Part shown: positions 45,735-57,689 of the stretch, piece after piece
How the letters are laid out: each line of letters opens with the position of its first letter
How positions within the stretch are numbered: the stretch's first letter is position 1
DNA from: Bryoerythrophyllum caledonicum
Taxonomy: Eukaryota > Streptophyta > Bryopsida > Pottiales > Pottiaceae
Assembly (NCBI GenBank): GCA_963971425.1
Contig: OZ020516.1
Coordinates: forward strand, 36,258,199 to 36,322,198
Length of the DNA: 64,000 bases
Direction of reading: 5' to 3'
The notes under the pieces: generated by a model
What the model saw: only the letters and a program-made list of their open reading frames with translations
Told to the model about the DNA's origin: nothing
The model's database searches: none
Program-made: the position numbers and the translations under genes

Positions 45735-46092
45735 GAAACCTCAATAAATGCGTTGATTTTTTCTTTTTATTTGAGGTGCTTCTCATGGAAATAGAATGTC
45801 TAATCTTAGTATCTAGCCTTACAATATTGAATATAACCTATGATCTAAACTTTGGGGAAAATCTACTCAAGATCCAAGAGTCGATGAAAAAGAAATATAG
45901 TGCTTGAAGCCTATGTATATAGGTAGTGAAAATTGTGGATTTTGAAGCATTTACCATTTAATATAATCGTCTTGGGAAATTCATACTTGACATGGAAGAG
46001 CCTAGAGGTTTAGATGTGCACTATCTTGATATATACCACATCATATGTTGTATTGATATATACCACATCATAATTTGTGAAGCAAATGATTG
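45735..46092. repeat. Duplicated segment Y, copy 2, left part
   Basis: Matches 39585-39830, then diverges. Contains a local duplication of TTGATATATACCACATCATA (about 46028 and 46053). Interrupted by element B. Confidence 0.6.
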
Positions 46093-47084
46093 TAAACTAG
46101 GTGACATTCAAATTGGCGTTTGGGCAATTCCAAGGATGGTGTCCCACACTGCTGCCAACTTTGACACCCTCCTCAAAGCTGAAAAATTGTTATTTTACCC
46201 TGAAATTTTGGAGACAACATCGCCTCTATGTTGAAAACATGAATACCAAATTTTAAGTCCAAAGGACTGATAAAACAAAAGATATTAAAGATTAACCACC
46301 ATGGGGTAGCTCTGAGAAAAGTTTCACAACTGCCAACTTTGACACCCTCCCAAGGATTGAGAAAAAAAAATTTCCCATGGAATTTTTGGAGTGAAAAAAT
46401 CTTAATTTTGATTACATGTGTGGAAAGTTTCAAGTCCAAAAAATGCACGAAAAAAATCACATCCCAAATCTACCAACATGTGTAGTTGTGAGAAACAAAG
46501 GGAAAAACCATTTAACTACTTCCAACTTTGGCACCCTCCCTAGGGCTAAGAGTTTGTTATTTCATCATGAAATTTTTGACACACGGCTATCTTTATGTTG
46601 ATAACATGTGGGAAAATTTTCAAGGCCAGAAAACGTATTCAAACGAAGATATTCAAAATCTACTAACATGGGGGTTAGCTGTGAGAAAAGTTTCACAGCT
46701 GCCCACTTTGACACCCTCCCAAGAATTCAAAAAAATGATTTGTCCAAGAAATTTTGGGTATGAAGTCATCTTCACGTCAAATACAAGTGAGGAAAATTTC
46801 AAATCCAAAAGATCTACACAAAAAAACATATACCAAGTCTACCAACATGTGTTGTTGTGAAAAACAAAGGGGAGAGCTTACCACTACTTCCAACTTCAAC
46901 ACCCTTCCTAGGATTGAGTTTTTGATGATACATGATGAAATTTTGGCCACAAGATCATGTCTATGATGGTGACATGTGAGATAGATTTTCAAAGCCAAAA
47001 GATGTACATACAAAAAAAATTATTCCATGTCTACCAATGTTTGTAACAATGAGAAACTATATTGAAGGGGCATATTGAGAATGT

Positions 47085-47258
47085 CACTACAAGAAAAGAG
47101 GGTGTTAATCAACATTTTGAAAAATTCCTAAGCAACGCCTAGGGGCTTGTTTTGTACATAAAACCACCCTACAATTGTTGCTTCTTTAAAATGCAAGCCC
47201 CTAGGCGTTGCTTAGGAATTTTTCAAAACCTTGGTAAACACCCCATTTTCTTGTAGTG
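47085..47258. mobile_element. CACTA-type MITE nested in element B
   Basis: 174 bp, starts CACTACAAGAAAAGAGGGTG and ends CACCCCATTTTCTTGTAGTG. Flanked by TGT (47082-47084 and 47259-47261), the 3-bp duplication typical of CACTA elements. Internal arms GAAAAATTCCTAAGCAACGC... and their reverse complement extend the stem to about 60 bp per side. Element A has the empty site (AAATGTTGAAATATC at about 35762-35776). Confidence 0.92.
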
Positions 47259-47989
47259 TGTCGAAATATCTTTGACACCTTGTGCTCCTTATGGATTTTA
47301 TTCATGTGACTGAGCAACCAAACATAAATGTTTTTTGAAAAGATCAATAAAATCTAAATGTAGAAGTGAAGAGTTGTTTCATGTAGAAGAATCCTCTTGG
47401 GTATAAGGTGTACATTATGTACGTATGACAAGTTTTCTCCTGCAAATCTCTTTTGAGCATTCTGTAAAGGAAATGTTGTGTGTGTTTTGTCATGTGATTT
47501 GTGATAGAGTGAATGTTGAGATGATATTCAGAGCAAAGAATGTCATATTGTGATGCATGAGTGTTAATTTAGATGTAGGGCATATGGGTTGAGTGGACAT
47601 ATTACATATGGGATAAGTGTTGCTGACTGATTGAGTGGACATATCACATATAGGCTGATTCATTGAGTGAACATATCATTTTTCTAGTTGAGTGTTGCTG
47701 ACTGGTCTACTGAGTGTGGACAAATCACATGTGGCATGAGTATGTCCAAGAGTATTTTCTGGACTTTACTGAATTGATGCACATGCATGGTGATCACCTA
47801 GTTTACTCAATTGATGCACATGCCACTATGATGCCAATGTGAATATTACGTTATTGACTAATTTACTTAGTGCACATGCCATGGGCTCAGTCCTTTGTGT
47901 TTACTGATCCATATTATCCAAATGCCATAGGTTAAGTGGTATATTGACTACTTGTTGATGAGCGTTTAGTATTGTATCAATATCATACA

Positions 47990-48979
47990 AAATAGTCCGA
48001 AATAGCAATTTCAAATGAAATTTGTGCTCGCATTATAGGTTTGAGTGAGGGAGGAAATACAAGTGTTCTGTTGCAGCCATTACCGGAGTTTCTGTTAGAA
48101 CAGTTCAAAGGTTAGTAAAAACGTTTAAAGAAAATGGAACTTAGAAGCGCAAACCTTGCGGCAGAAGTCATGCTAAAAAACTTAGTGAGAGAGATGTGCA
48201 TAGTATTGTGCGTTACGCAAAAACTCATTGTTGCTCCTCGGTCTCAGAGATTACTAGTATATGTCATACTCAAGTGTGTAGATGTACTATTCAAAGGGTA
48301 TACATAAAAGTGGTATTTTTAGTCAAATAGCAATCGAGAAACCTTTCTTGACACCCCGTCACATGACTCAGCGGTTAGCTTTTGCTCAGAAGTACCGTGG
48401 ATGGAATCCAGAAGAGTAGGAGCCTATTGTTGGGACAGATGAATCTACTTTTAAGATTGGAAATAGTTCTCAGAAAATTCATGCTTGGAAAAGTGCATAT
48501 GAGCGCTATTCATCAAGTTGTATAGTTCCTATTTTTAAAAGTGGACGGACATCTTTGATGATTTGGGGTGCATTTGCTGGAGGACAAAAGTTAGAACTTG
48601 TCTTGATGCCAAAAGTTGACGTTCTGCAAAGGATTTTGTGGAAGTGGTCTACAATGGCAAATTGATTCATTTCTTGGATAGAGTTCCACAAGGAGTGCTT
48701 ATGGAAGATGGCGCACCCGTCCATTGCAGCAAAACATGTGAAGAATGGAGACAAACCCACCAGCTCGAAAAGCTCAATTGGCCTGCAAACTCTCCCAATC
48801 TCAATCCAATCAAGAATGTCAGGAGGATGCTAAAAGATGTCGTGCAACATGGAAAGGAATTCCCTAGAATCTTAGAGTGGAATTTGGTCAGTGGTACAAA
48901 GCTCCTTCAACTATGTCATTCTATGCCCTCAAGGTTTCAAATAGTGATTGACACTAAAGGAGGACATACACATTGGTAG
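47990..48979 (+). pseudogene. Decayed DD34E transposase of element B, Glu changed to Lys
   Basis: N-terminal HTH remnant near 48010-48180 (ARIIGLSEGG, KRKPCGRSHAKKL). First-Asp block near 48438-48460. An open 113-codon frame 48638-48979 carries MEDGAPVHCSKTCEEW (second Asp, codon 48707-48709) and NLNPIKNVRRMLKD, where the catalytic Glu, 35 codons later, reads AAG (48812-48814). The stop TAG after GGHTHW lies in the right arm. Upstream frameshifts and stops make it inactive. It is more open at the C-terminus than copy A but lacks the catalytic Glu that A keeps. Confidence 0.82.
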
Positions 48980-49919
48980 ATATGGAAGAATTTATTTTTC
49001 TATATACATCTTTTGGCTTTGAAAATCTATCTCACATGTCACCATCATAGACATGATCTTGTGGCCAAAATTTCATCATGTATCAACAAAAACTCAATCC
49101 TAGGAAGGGTGTTGAAGTTGGAAGTAGTGGTAAGCTCTCCCCTTTGTTTTTCACAACAACACATGTTGGTAGACTTGGTATATGTTTTTTTGTGTAGATC
49201 TTTTGGATTTGAAATTTTCCTCACTTGTATTTGACGTGAAGATGACTTCATACCCAAAATTTCTTGGACAAATCATTTTTTTGAATTCTTGGGAGGGTGT
49301 CAAAGTGGGCAGCTGTGAAACTTTTCTCACAGCTAACCCCCATGTTAGTAGATTTTGAATATCTTCGTTTGAATACGTTTTCTGGCCTTGAAAATTTTCC
49401 CACATGTTATCAACATAAAGATAGCCGTGTGTCAAAAATTTCATGATGAAATAACAAACTCTTAGCCCTAGGGAGGGTGCCAAAGTTGGAAGTAGTTAAA
49501 TGGTTTTTCCCTTTGTTTCTCACAACTACACATGTTGGTAGATTTGGGATGTGATTTTTTTCGTGCATTTTTTGGACTTGAAACTTTCCACACATGTAAT
49601 CAAAATTAAGATTTTTTCACTCCAAAAATTCCATGGGAAATTTTTTTTTCTCAATCCTTGGGAGGGTGTCAAAGTTGGCAGTTGTGAAACTTTTCTCAGA
49701 GCTACCCCATGGTGGTTAATCTTTAATATCTTTTGTTTTATCAGTCCTTTGGACTTAAAATTTGGTATTCATGTTTTCAACATAGAGGCGATGTTGTCTC
49801 CAAAATTTCAGGGTAAAATAACAATTTTTCAGCTTTGAGGAGGGTGTCAAAGTTGGCAGCAGTGTGGGACACCATCCTTGGAATTGCCCAAACGCCAATT
49901 TGAATGTCACTCTACTATA

Positions 49920-50330
49920 CATGATGTCTATGAATTTCATCTATTGTCTACTTGATTGTATACAAAGATGTTCAAGAATTCACACAAATCAAAATAAAAG
50001 TTTTGTATGTAATTAAAGAGATCAACATACACAAAATATTGGAAAGTCTTATAAAGACAAGTGTTGACAAATTTTAGACCAAAATCATTATCCTTGTGTA
50101 TGAAGTACTTATATCATGTAGCATTGTATATGTAGGTACCCAATGCCTTTGAGTGTATCTAGTGTATTTGGCAATGTATTACACATATTCCAAGAGTTCT
50201 ATCATCCCAAATTATTATCTAATTCTAGAAAAGTGTACACACATCGTTTGCAAATTGAACTCCAGAATTTACAATCTAATTCCTCTTGGATTTCATACAA
50301 ATTGAGATTTAACACATCTAAAGACCAAAA
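49920..50330. repeat. Duplicated segment Y, copy 2, right part
   Basis: From 49951 on matches 39963-40370, so the target sequence continues directly after element B. Confidence 0.65.
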
Positions 50331-50744
50331 AGTAGCTTTGTGATCATCAAAGGATTCATATTAGTGATTGCATAATACTAAAATTGCTATTGCAACCTTT
50401 TGTAGTCTTATTAATACTTATTTTTCTTTACAAAATTTGGGTTTTACAATCCCTCCTACAAGACACTACAAGATCAAAGTGTCACATTGGGACCCACTAG
50501 GATTCTACCAAGGGCATTTCCAAAGGTCCCAAAAAGGGCTCGATGGGGATTGCCATCAACGGAAGATGTTAGATTACAAGAGAAGGATCATAATCAAGGG
50601 CTTGTCCAAAGGTTTCACAAACATCTTCATTGATTACAACCCTTTTTTTTGTTGGTAGTTATGAGATGTAGCTACAATTAACTCATAGGGAACTTGGGGT
50701 ACCACAAAGGAGCCTTAGCTTGTAGCATTAGGTTGAATCCAAGA

Positions 50745-51035
50745 GCAACAATTGCCATTTCTAAGTTACTCACAAGTTTCATTGGTGTAGAAATGAGAGA
50801 TTTTTGCCATCATGAGATTTTCCCATACACTACACGAGGGTTACCTTTGTACACAATTAATTCACATTGGGGAATGTCCAATTTTTTTGGAAAATTCAAG
50901 AGATTTGTTTAGGTGATACCCATGAAATAGCAAGGTGAGACTCATGAAATATCAAGGTGAGACTGATGTAATGTCTAGGTCATATCCATGCAATTTCTAA
51001 GTGATACCCATTATGTCCAAAGCACTATGCTTTGG
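50745..51035. repeat. Duplicated segment X, copy 2
   Basis: Matches 39085-39355. Here X lies downstream of Y, whereas in the first locus X lies upstream of Y. Confidence 0.6.
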
Positions 51036-51039
51036 AAAA

Positions 51040-53828
51040 ATAATTCCTTCGGCAGGTGGATGCCGAAAGTGACCACTGCGTACGGTACTCTAAATTTTTT
51101 TCTTCGGTCTTGGTATCCTGGCCCGAATTTACCACCTCTTTCCTCTTCCAGTAAGTCTTCCAAATATCACACCGAAAGTGGCGTCCGGATCATGAAATTG
51201 GAAGTCTTGGCATGGGAGCCACCACCACATGTACACAGACAGCACTGCAGTGCGCTACAGAGAAGGGCAGCTACTGCAACAGCCGGACCACTGATGAGAG
51301 GATAGGAGGGAGGCGAGCCTGTGATTTCCCTTGGCTCTTAGCTGCACACCCTGCACAGTAACTCCTCGTCCTCCTGTACGACGTCCCTGAAGACTTAGAA
51401 CAAAAGCAAACCCATGATGCTCATCATCTGCAGTGTTTAGACGGTGCTGTTTGTTTTCACCCGCCCCTTACTTCATTCTATTTCTCCAAGTTCCTGCATA
51501 AATTTTGGAATGGCCCACCTCGTCAGATTGTTTCACGCGGGTTAGAATCTTGTATACGTGTCATCACGCAGTTTGGCTAAGTGGAAACCGGTTATTGTCG
51601 GTAACCAGCTCCCCCATCACATTACTTTTAAGCCTTGGAGCTGAATCCAACGGTCCTTGGCAGTTACATTAGGTATCCAGTCTCCTTTAGCCGGTTACCT
51701 ACTACGAGGAATTCATATGTTGAATGTACCTTTCTGTGAATGTTAAGTAAACATGACATTTACCCCTTAAAGACAAGAGGCCCATTGGTGGTCACTTTTG
51801 GAGTAATTTGCAAATTGGTGGAGTGATACCTCATCTCTGTTTGATCCGCGGTCTAATTTAAGTTCTTTGGATCCTTATGCTTCTAATGAATGTGGTGAGG
51901 ATGTGTGCCGGAGTTTGACAAGTGAACTGTAGTAGTGTTTGTGGTGACCAGTTACAATGAGATGTTCCCACTACATAGATGATATAGTGGATAGTTGCGA
52001 TGAAATGTACCTACTCGTGGAATCTCTCAGGCTTGGTTGCAGGCTTTGTCCTTAAAGGGTTAATGACCAATTGTACATAGGCCCAAATTGGTAATTTGGA
52101 AAGCAAGAAGAAAGACAAGGGTCCTACCAAAGCTACAACAAACTATCATGGGCTCTGGTTGTGTTTGGACTCTTTGCCTGTTTTGCTCGTAACATTTGGG
52201 CTTCTTTGTTTCTTTAGTTTGTTTTTAGTTTATCCTAAATCCAGTCTTTCCTACACATCTTATCTCTTCTTGTACTCAAATTTAGCTGAAGATGATGTGC
52301 GGTAGGAATAGGATGGTGGAAGTAAGTTAATTGTATTGGAAACTTGCCACTATCACAAAAGAGAAGGTTTATCTAGCTGCTAATGAATGTTATGATTCAC
52401 TAATTTATGTACTCGCTGCTTATATAATTTGGTTGTGTGTGTACATTGACAAGTTTTTGTTTTCTATTTCTACTTTATTTTACTTTATATGGGGTAAATG
52501 TTGAAATGAATTGCATTTTGATTGGCGAGGGACAATGCTACAACCTAAGTGGGTAGTGTTTTCTTTAAATGTGGACATGGCTACAAAATGGGCATGGAGT
52601 ACAAGTGTTTTTAAGGCCACTTTCACTACCGGTCAAGCCTAATTCAAGGGGAGTTTTGGATATGATTGGTCAAGAGTGAGACTCTTATCCAATGGAGGTT
52701 TACACTATAGTGAAGAGTCCACTACTATGGTGAAGAACTTTGCACATGGATGAAAAAATGACATGGTTGTCTATGTGACAAACACTTTTTTGAAGGGGAG
52801 TTCTTTAGAGGTCACGTTTCTTGGGCAGCCTCCAAGCCTCGAACAAAAAACTTGGCATCAAGGGAGTTCTAACTTGAATCAAATATGAGGGCATTTTTTT
52901 TTTGGTCTCTTCATCTTCTCTAGCATACCATCCCTTCCCTCATGTCATTGGGCTGAAATCTTTGAGCTAAAATTCTCGAGCCACCAGTGCACTTCTCCAC
53001 CATACTGTGAAGCAGCTCTTATCCTCAATACTGTATGTGCAAGTGTAGATAATGATCATGGTTCAGTTTTGTTGGTTTGGTTTGGTTTTTGCCACATGCT
53101 TGAGTGTTGGAGATAAGGCAACATGGTACAATCATCTGGTTTCTGTTGCTTTTGCAGAGGCAAAGACTGCACATGCACAGTTTGTAGACAGGCTGTGTTT
53201 GTAGGTGTGGATGGGGTTTATGTTTCCGCAAGTTATGGCCGTTGAGAAAGTTGATCTAGGGTGGACGGTTTTACTGTGTCAGCCGCACAGGTTTTGCAAG
53301 TACAGTATATGTGGAGTGGTTGTGGGGTGAAGGAGATTGTAGTGAACTTCATTAGATCAACTTTTACTCAAATACCACATACAAGATAAATGCCCTCTTG
53401 CATATGGATGTTGTTCAACCTAGGTTTTACATCAACATTACAGTAGAAGTACCACATCTGTTGACAACAACAGTTGATTGAGAACAACACTTGATAGAGA
53501 GTTCTGAAATTGTCAACAGAGAGGTCTTGCTAAAGACTTGTTTAACTCCTAGAGGACCGTGACAGTTTCACACCGAAAACACTTCAAAACTGTTGATTCT
53601 AGTGCAGTGAGTAAGGGATGAAACAAAAACTTTTATCTCTAGTTTTGACTGCATGATCTCAATTAGAACTCATTGAGTAATATATCTGTAAAACTTCATA
53701 AACTTTGATTGCACCTATTGAAATATTATAATGTTTGAAGTCAAGAAAGTGGTTCATTTTCTTCCATGTATTGAGTGGATTAGCAGCACTTGGTGTCAAT
53801 TTTTTTTTACTACACTAGGTCTAAATCC
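51040..53828. other. No gene recognised
   Basis: 51045-51400 is GC-richer and could hold an exon fragment (frame with PGPNLPPLSSSSKSSK), but no homology is evident. The rest has only short frames. Confidence 0.4.
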
Positions 53829-54430
53829 ACTACACTAAACATCGCATTTAGTGTAGTCATGCAAATAGTGCAATTACCCTACTACACTATTTGCGAACAA
53901 GTTCACGATTAGTATTGGCCGCCAACATCATTAATGATGCCTCAATCAACCGCCTACTAGCCGTCATGTCTTTATTCTTTATGTTGACTTTTTCTATTTC
54001 CCACCTCTCCCTGCCCCCAATCAATTGCCTACTGGCCGTCATGCCTTTAGTCTCTCTTCCTTTACATCATCAGAATCTTTGAATGCCCATAACTTGCTCA
54101 AATTTTCTTCAAATTAAACATATGAGATGTTTTTTGACATCTACATTTTTTTTAGATGTCAAAAAACATCTCATAATTGTAATTCCCATTCTTTTTGAGT
54201 GACTTATGCTCCTCTAAACATTGTTGTTTTTCATTCACTTCGGCAAGCTTTTCATACACTAATTGTGCACAAATTTTAAAAAAATATTCCAATTTTTATT
54301 GCCACTCACATATAGTGTAATGTTTCACATTTAGTGTATTGTTATGTCATTACACTAATTGTGATTCTTACATTTAGTATAAGAGTTTGTATTTAGTGTA
54401 GACTACACTAAATGCGATGTTTAGTATATT
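53829..54430. mobile_element. Terminal-hairpin MITE, copy 2
   Basis: Left terminus 53829-53857 is ACTACACTAAA-CATCGCA-TTTAGTGTAGT (11-bp arms, 7-nt loop). The right terminus 54402-54429 is its inverted, slightly diverged copy. Length about 600 bp. Internal ACTA/TAGT-type motifs recur. Contains the perfect 21-bp hairpin at 54122-54174. Confidence 0.8.
54122..54174. repeat. Perfect 21-bp hairpin within the MITE
   Basis: Arms 54122-54142 and 54154-54174 are exact reverse complements (ATGAGATGTTTTTTGACATCT) with an 11-nt loop. Flanking sequence (CATAACTTGCTCAAATTTTC / ..TTTTTGAGTGACTTATG) extends the stem imperfectly to about 65 bp per side, small-RNA-precursor-like. Confidence 0.8.
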
Positions 54431-54819
54431 GTACCATTGTGTTAAGAATGATATTATTTCCATGCACACCAATTTCTAGAGGTTGAAAAGGGTCTAGCAT
54501 ATTCAAAACTACTGTGCAAGGAGTAAAGGTTCAAAATTGCCTATTCACATTTTATTTTTTTGTGAACATAATATATTTTAGATTGAAAATCCAAATTATC
54601 GATGAGAAGTTTTACACCACCTATTTTTGTGGAACCCCAAATTGAAAGTAAAAATTATGAAGATCTTTAAGTTTTATGTGGAATAGAAGAAAAAAATTGG
54701 TATTGATAGCCGACATGATGAAATTTCGTCACCAACTTCATCCTTTCCCATGTCATTCGTGACCACGCGCCTTCCGCCAGCTAACAGCCTGTTCTCAACA
54801 AACCACGTCGGTTATGAGA

Positions 54820-55131
54820 TCATGGCGTGGCTGCATAGCAGTTAACTTCATATCGTAACTGGTAGGTAGAATCAACACTCCCAAAAAAAGGGGAACTTGC
54901 AAGCCAAGGAGCGGCCTCGACCACAAGAGAGTATAGAGAGAATGAGAGTCTCAACATGTATTCAAGTTCACTAATCAACAAAGTTTTGGGAATTAAAATT
55001 AACGTGCACAGATCGTAATTAATAATTATTTCACATATTTCATCTGGTTCGGTTGCCGGAATACGACGCATAAGCTCATTGAATTTGTCAAAGAGTGTCA
55101 GAGAGTGGAAGGAAAAGAGAAACAATTTCAT
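54820..55131 (-). CDS. Hypothetical ORF, 103 codons
   Basis: Minus-strand frame with FDKFNELMRRIPATEPDEIC and a hydrophobic middle. No family recognised and no neighbouring exon identified. It may be chance or a fragment of the adjacent retroelement. Confidence 0.2.
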   Translation of the reverse strand: MKLFLFSFHSLTLFDKFNELMRRIPATEPDEICEIIINYDLCTLILIPKTLLISELEYMLRLSFSLYSLVVEAAPWLASSPFFGSVDSTYQLRYEVNCYAATP

Positions 55132-55629
55132 GCAACCGGCAAAGAGATAACAATTTAGAGAGTATCAGTGGTTGTGAAGCACCGCCGTTCGCCCAAGACC
55201 CTGTACCAACTCAATTGTTTCATATATGAGATAGCTTGAATTAAATTCTTGTTTGAACCAAAAGAACGAGAGTATATAATTAAACTCTTCCCGATCCTTA
55301 ACAAAGCTTACAGAAACGCGATGTGGTTACCCGTACACGAACACGCTTATAACCGATTATGGAGTGAGACCTTACGTCGGAGAAAGAGACTTAATGAAGG
55401 TCAACTATAGTTGTTCTCGACGGGAGTATCCGATATGTTGTGCAAGGGCGTTCATAATAATATGGCTAGTGAGGTATTTGGAGGAGAGCCGTTCATACTC
55501 GATGGGGTATTCGGACTGAGGTTATTGACGAGATGATGGCTTTCATACATACCACTACGGAAAACAAAATATGCAGTCGTAAAAGTTAAATTTTGATCCA
55601 TCCTGCTTCAATAGTTTGGGTTCCGATGT

Positions 55630-55830
55630 AGGGGTGATTTTGGAAAGCCCAGAGGGGGACAAAGAAGTTTATCATCAAGATTTAGGATTAGGTTTAACTT
55701 GTAACCAAGCCAAATACGCCGCCCTCATCACTGGGCTTGAGATAGCCAAACGAAAGAAGATTCAAAATTTGGTAGTCAGGACTCAAAGGTGACTTAAAGC
55801 TAGTTTGTTGACAAACTTCTGATGACAGGG
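55630..55830 (+). pseudogene. RNase H fragment of a Ty3-type element
   Basis: Frame with GVGVILESPEGDKEVYHQDL and CNQAKYAALITGLEIAKRKK resembles the retroelement RNase H core (GVGVVL.SPEG...NEAEYEALI.GL..A). The catalytic Glu position reads Lys (QAKYAAL), and a frameshift follows before a GDLKLV remnant of the GDS block. It lies upstream of the gag/protease remnant, in unusual order. Confidence 0.6.
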
Positions 55831-56029
55831 AGGTGCACATTGCAAACTTGATTCTGTATCACAAAGTACCATCAAAATTAACATTCAATTTGACTCAGTC
55901 ACGATTCAACACATACCACGCGAAGAGAACCAAACGGCCAATACTGCAGATAAAAACCAAGAACATGGCAACAAACATACGTGACTCTGCAATCAAAGAT
56001 CTCTCTTCCAGGAAAGAACACTAATGCAT

Positions 56030-57520
56030 AACAAGTTCAACTCAGAAAGGGATGGAGCTTTATCAACATTTTTCGAAGAATCATTGTGGTGTCGCTTTCT
56101 TGAGAAAAAAGTGCAAGATTCAAGACAAGCTGCAATCGTCAAAGACCATAAACAAAGAATATATGTATCAAATCTAAGCGCTTTCAAGAAAGAAAACAAA
56201 AGCATAGTAACGATGGTCTCAATCCCGGTATTCACAGGGAAAGAGTGAGAAGACCTGGAAAGAAATGAATCTGTCGAGCATTGCTCAGCCACCACTTATT
56301 ATAGCCGCAATTACACCTGTGGTGTCCAAGTTGATCCAAACCGTGTCTCCGGAAGTGAGTTCCGAGCAAATATCAAAAGATCCAGAAATCAGTCAGTTTA
56401 TTTTTGACATGCAAGATTTAAAGTTCTCCCTCTTACAAGATCAAAGCAGCAGTAGCCGCCCCAAAAGTCCAACTTCCAAGAGTTTACCCACTACACCCCG
56501 CAATGTACAATTTGTGACTTGTGAGGGATGTGGCAAGAAGGAGCACTTTAAAAGTGATTGTCCTGAGAGTAACAAAACATCACCACAATCGAGTGTACAC
56601 CTAACAGAAGTTAACTTGCTCCAACTTGCACAAGGCAAAAGAGTGAAAGAGACAGATCCCGAGTTGATGGCGATGAAACGTGGACATCCCCCGAAGGAAC
56701 ACCAGAAATCAACAAGAGAAGTCGGTAATCACAGAGACAAACACTCGTGGCGTGAAAAACGTGAGCGCTTGCGTCAAAGAAAAATTTGCATCAATGAAGT
56801 GAGTACTCAATACTGCATGACTTGGGCAAGTAAACGACGAACCTAACTATCGGCCAACTCGTGGCCAAGTGCCCTTCTCTCCAACAAGAACTTAGACAAG
56901 GAGTCAACACTTTGTATCACAAAGCCACTGACAAAGAGAAAACGGACTTCAAATCACCACAAGTAGAAGCCAGTGCCAACAAACACGAGATGGGCGGCTA
57001 CCTGATTGATGGAGGTGCTGTTGTTTATGTCATATGGACGTGGTTCATGAACAAAGTTGAGTTGACACCTAACAAATCATCGGACACGTTGCGCCTCAAA
57101 GTAGCAAACCAATCAGGAAAATCACACAAATACATGTTATGGTGAACGGCATCACTGTCAAGATCAACTTTCACGTAGTAGATATCTCGACAGATGAAGG
57201 AGGTTATCCGATGATATTAGGAAGACCATGGTTACGACAATTACGTGCCGTAAACTATTGGGAGAAAGGCAAAATGAAGATTGGATCAGCATGCTGCCAC
57301 GTCAACATTCAAGTAGATCCCAATCCATATTCAAGCTCTTCAAAAAGATTGTCAGAGGAGGATATGTATGTTTTTAATGCAATCTTAAAAGAAAATACTA
57401 CACCGTTGACAACCAAGGAATTATTGAAGGCGGAGAAGGCTTCTATTCAACAGGCTCCAAAGGTAGAAAAGGGGGCGGCAAATGAAGCAGCCAAGGCATT
57501 GAAGCTTGCGGCAAAGTAGG
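56030..57520 (+). pseudogene. Ty3-type gag and protease remnant
   Basis: Gag part: frames around 56030-56250 and 56265-56846. The latter has a CCHC zinc knuckle CEGCGKKEHFKSDC (CX2CX4HX4C, 56519-56560) and a basic tail. Protease part: 56861-57145 contains YLIDGGAVVYVI, which corresponds to the active-site D[ST]G loop in degenerate form. After a frameshift near 57140, 57139-57519 contains PMILGRPWLRQLRAVNYWEK, the conserved flap/ILGRPWL block. The tail is Ala/Lys-rich. Stops and shifts throughout. No reverse transcriptase or integrase follows; unrelated coding DNA begins at about 57690. Confidence 0.75.
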
Positions 57521-57689
57521 CTTCTAAAGCATCTAAGACACAAGCAAAAGTTTCCTCTACAAATTTGATAGGAACTACTCAATCACCACCTTCAAAGTCT
57601 CCAATCTCTCAAGTATCAAACTTCGTGGTACCTTCTAGTGTACCACCTCCAATATCTCACACCCTTTGGCTCAAGTTAATGCGTCATCC

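Larger units (their letters stand above)
46095..49917 (+). mobile_element. Foldback-like Tc1 element B
   Basis: About 3.82 kb. Inverted arms 46095-47042 and 48969-49917 (about 948 bp), again five modules each, flanked by TA (46093-46094, 49918-49919). End sequence in reverse complement at the right: TAGTAGAGTGACATTCAAAT. Arms A and B are clearly homologous module by module but differ from each other much more than the two arms within each element. It carries a nested CACTA-type MITE at 47085-47258. The rest of the interior parallels element A. Confidence 0.85.

Noticed and set aside
54700..57600. LTR pair around the Ty3 remnant
   Set aside because: No matching direct repeats with TG...CA ends could be found by eye on both sides.
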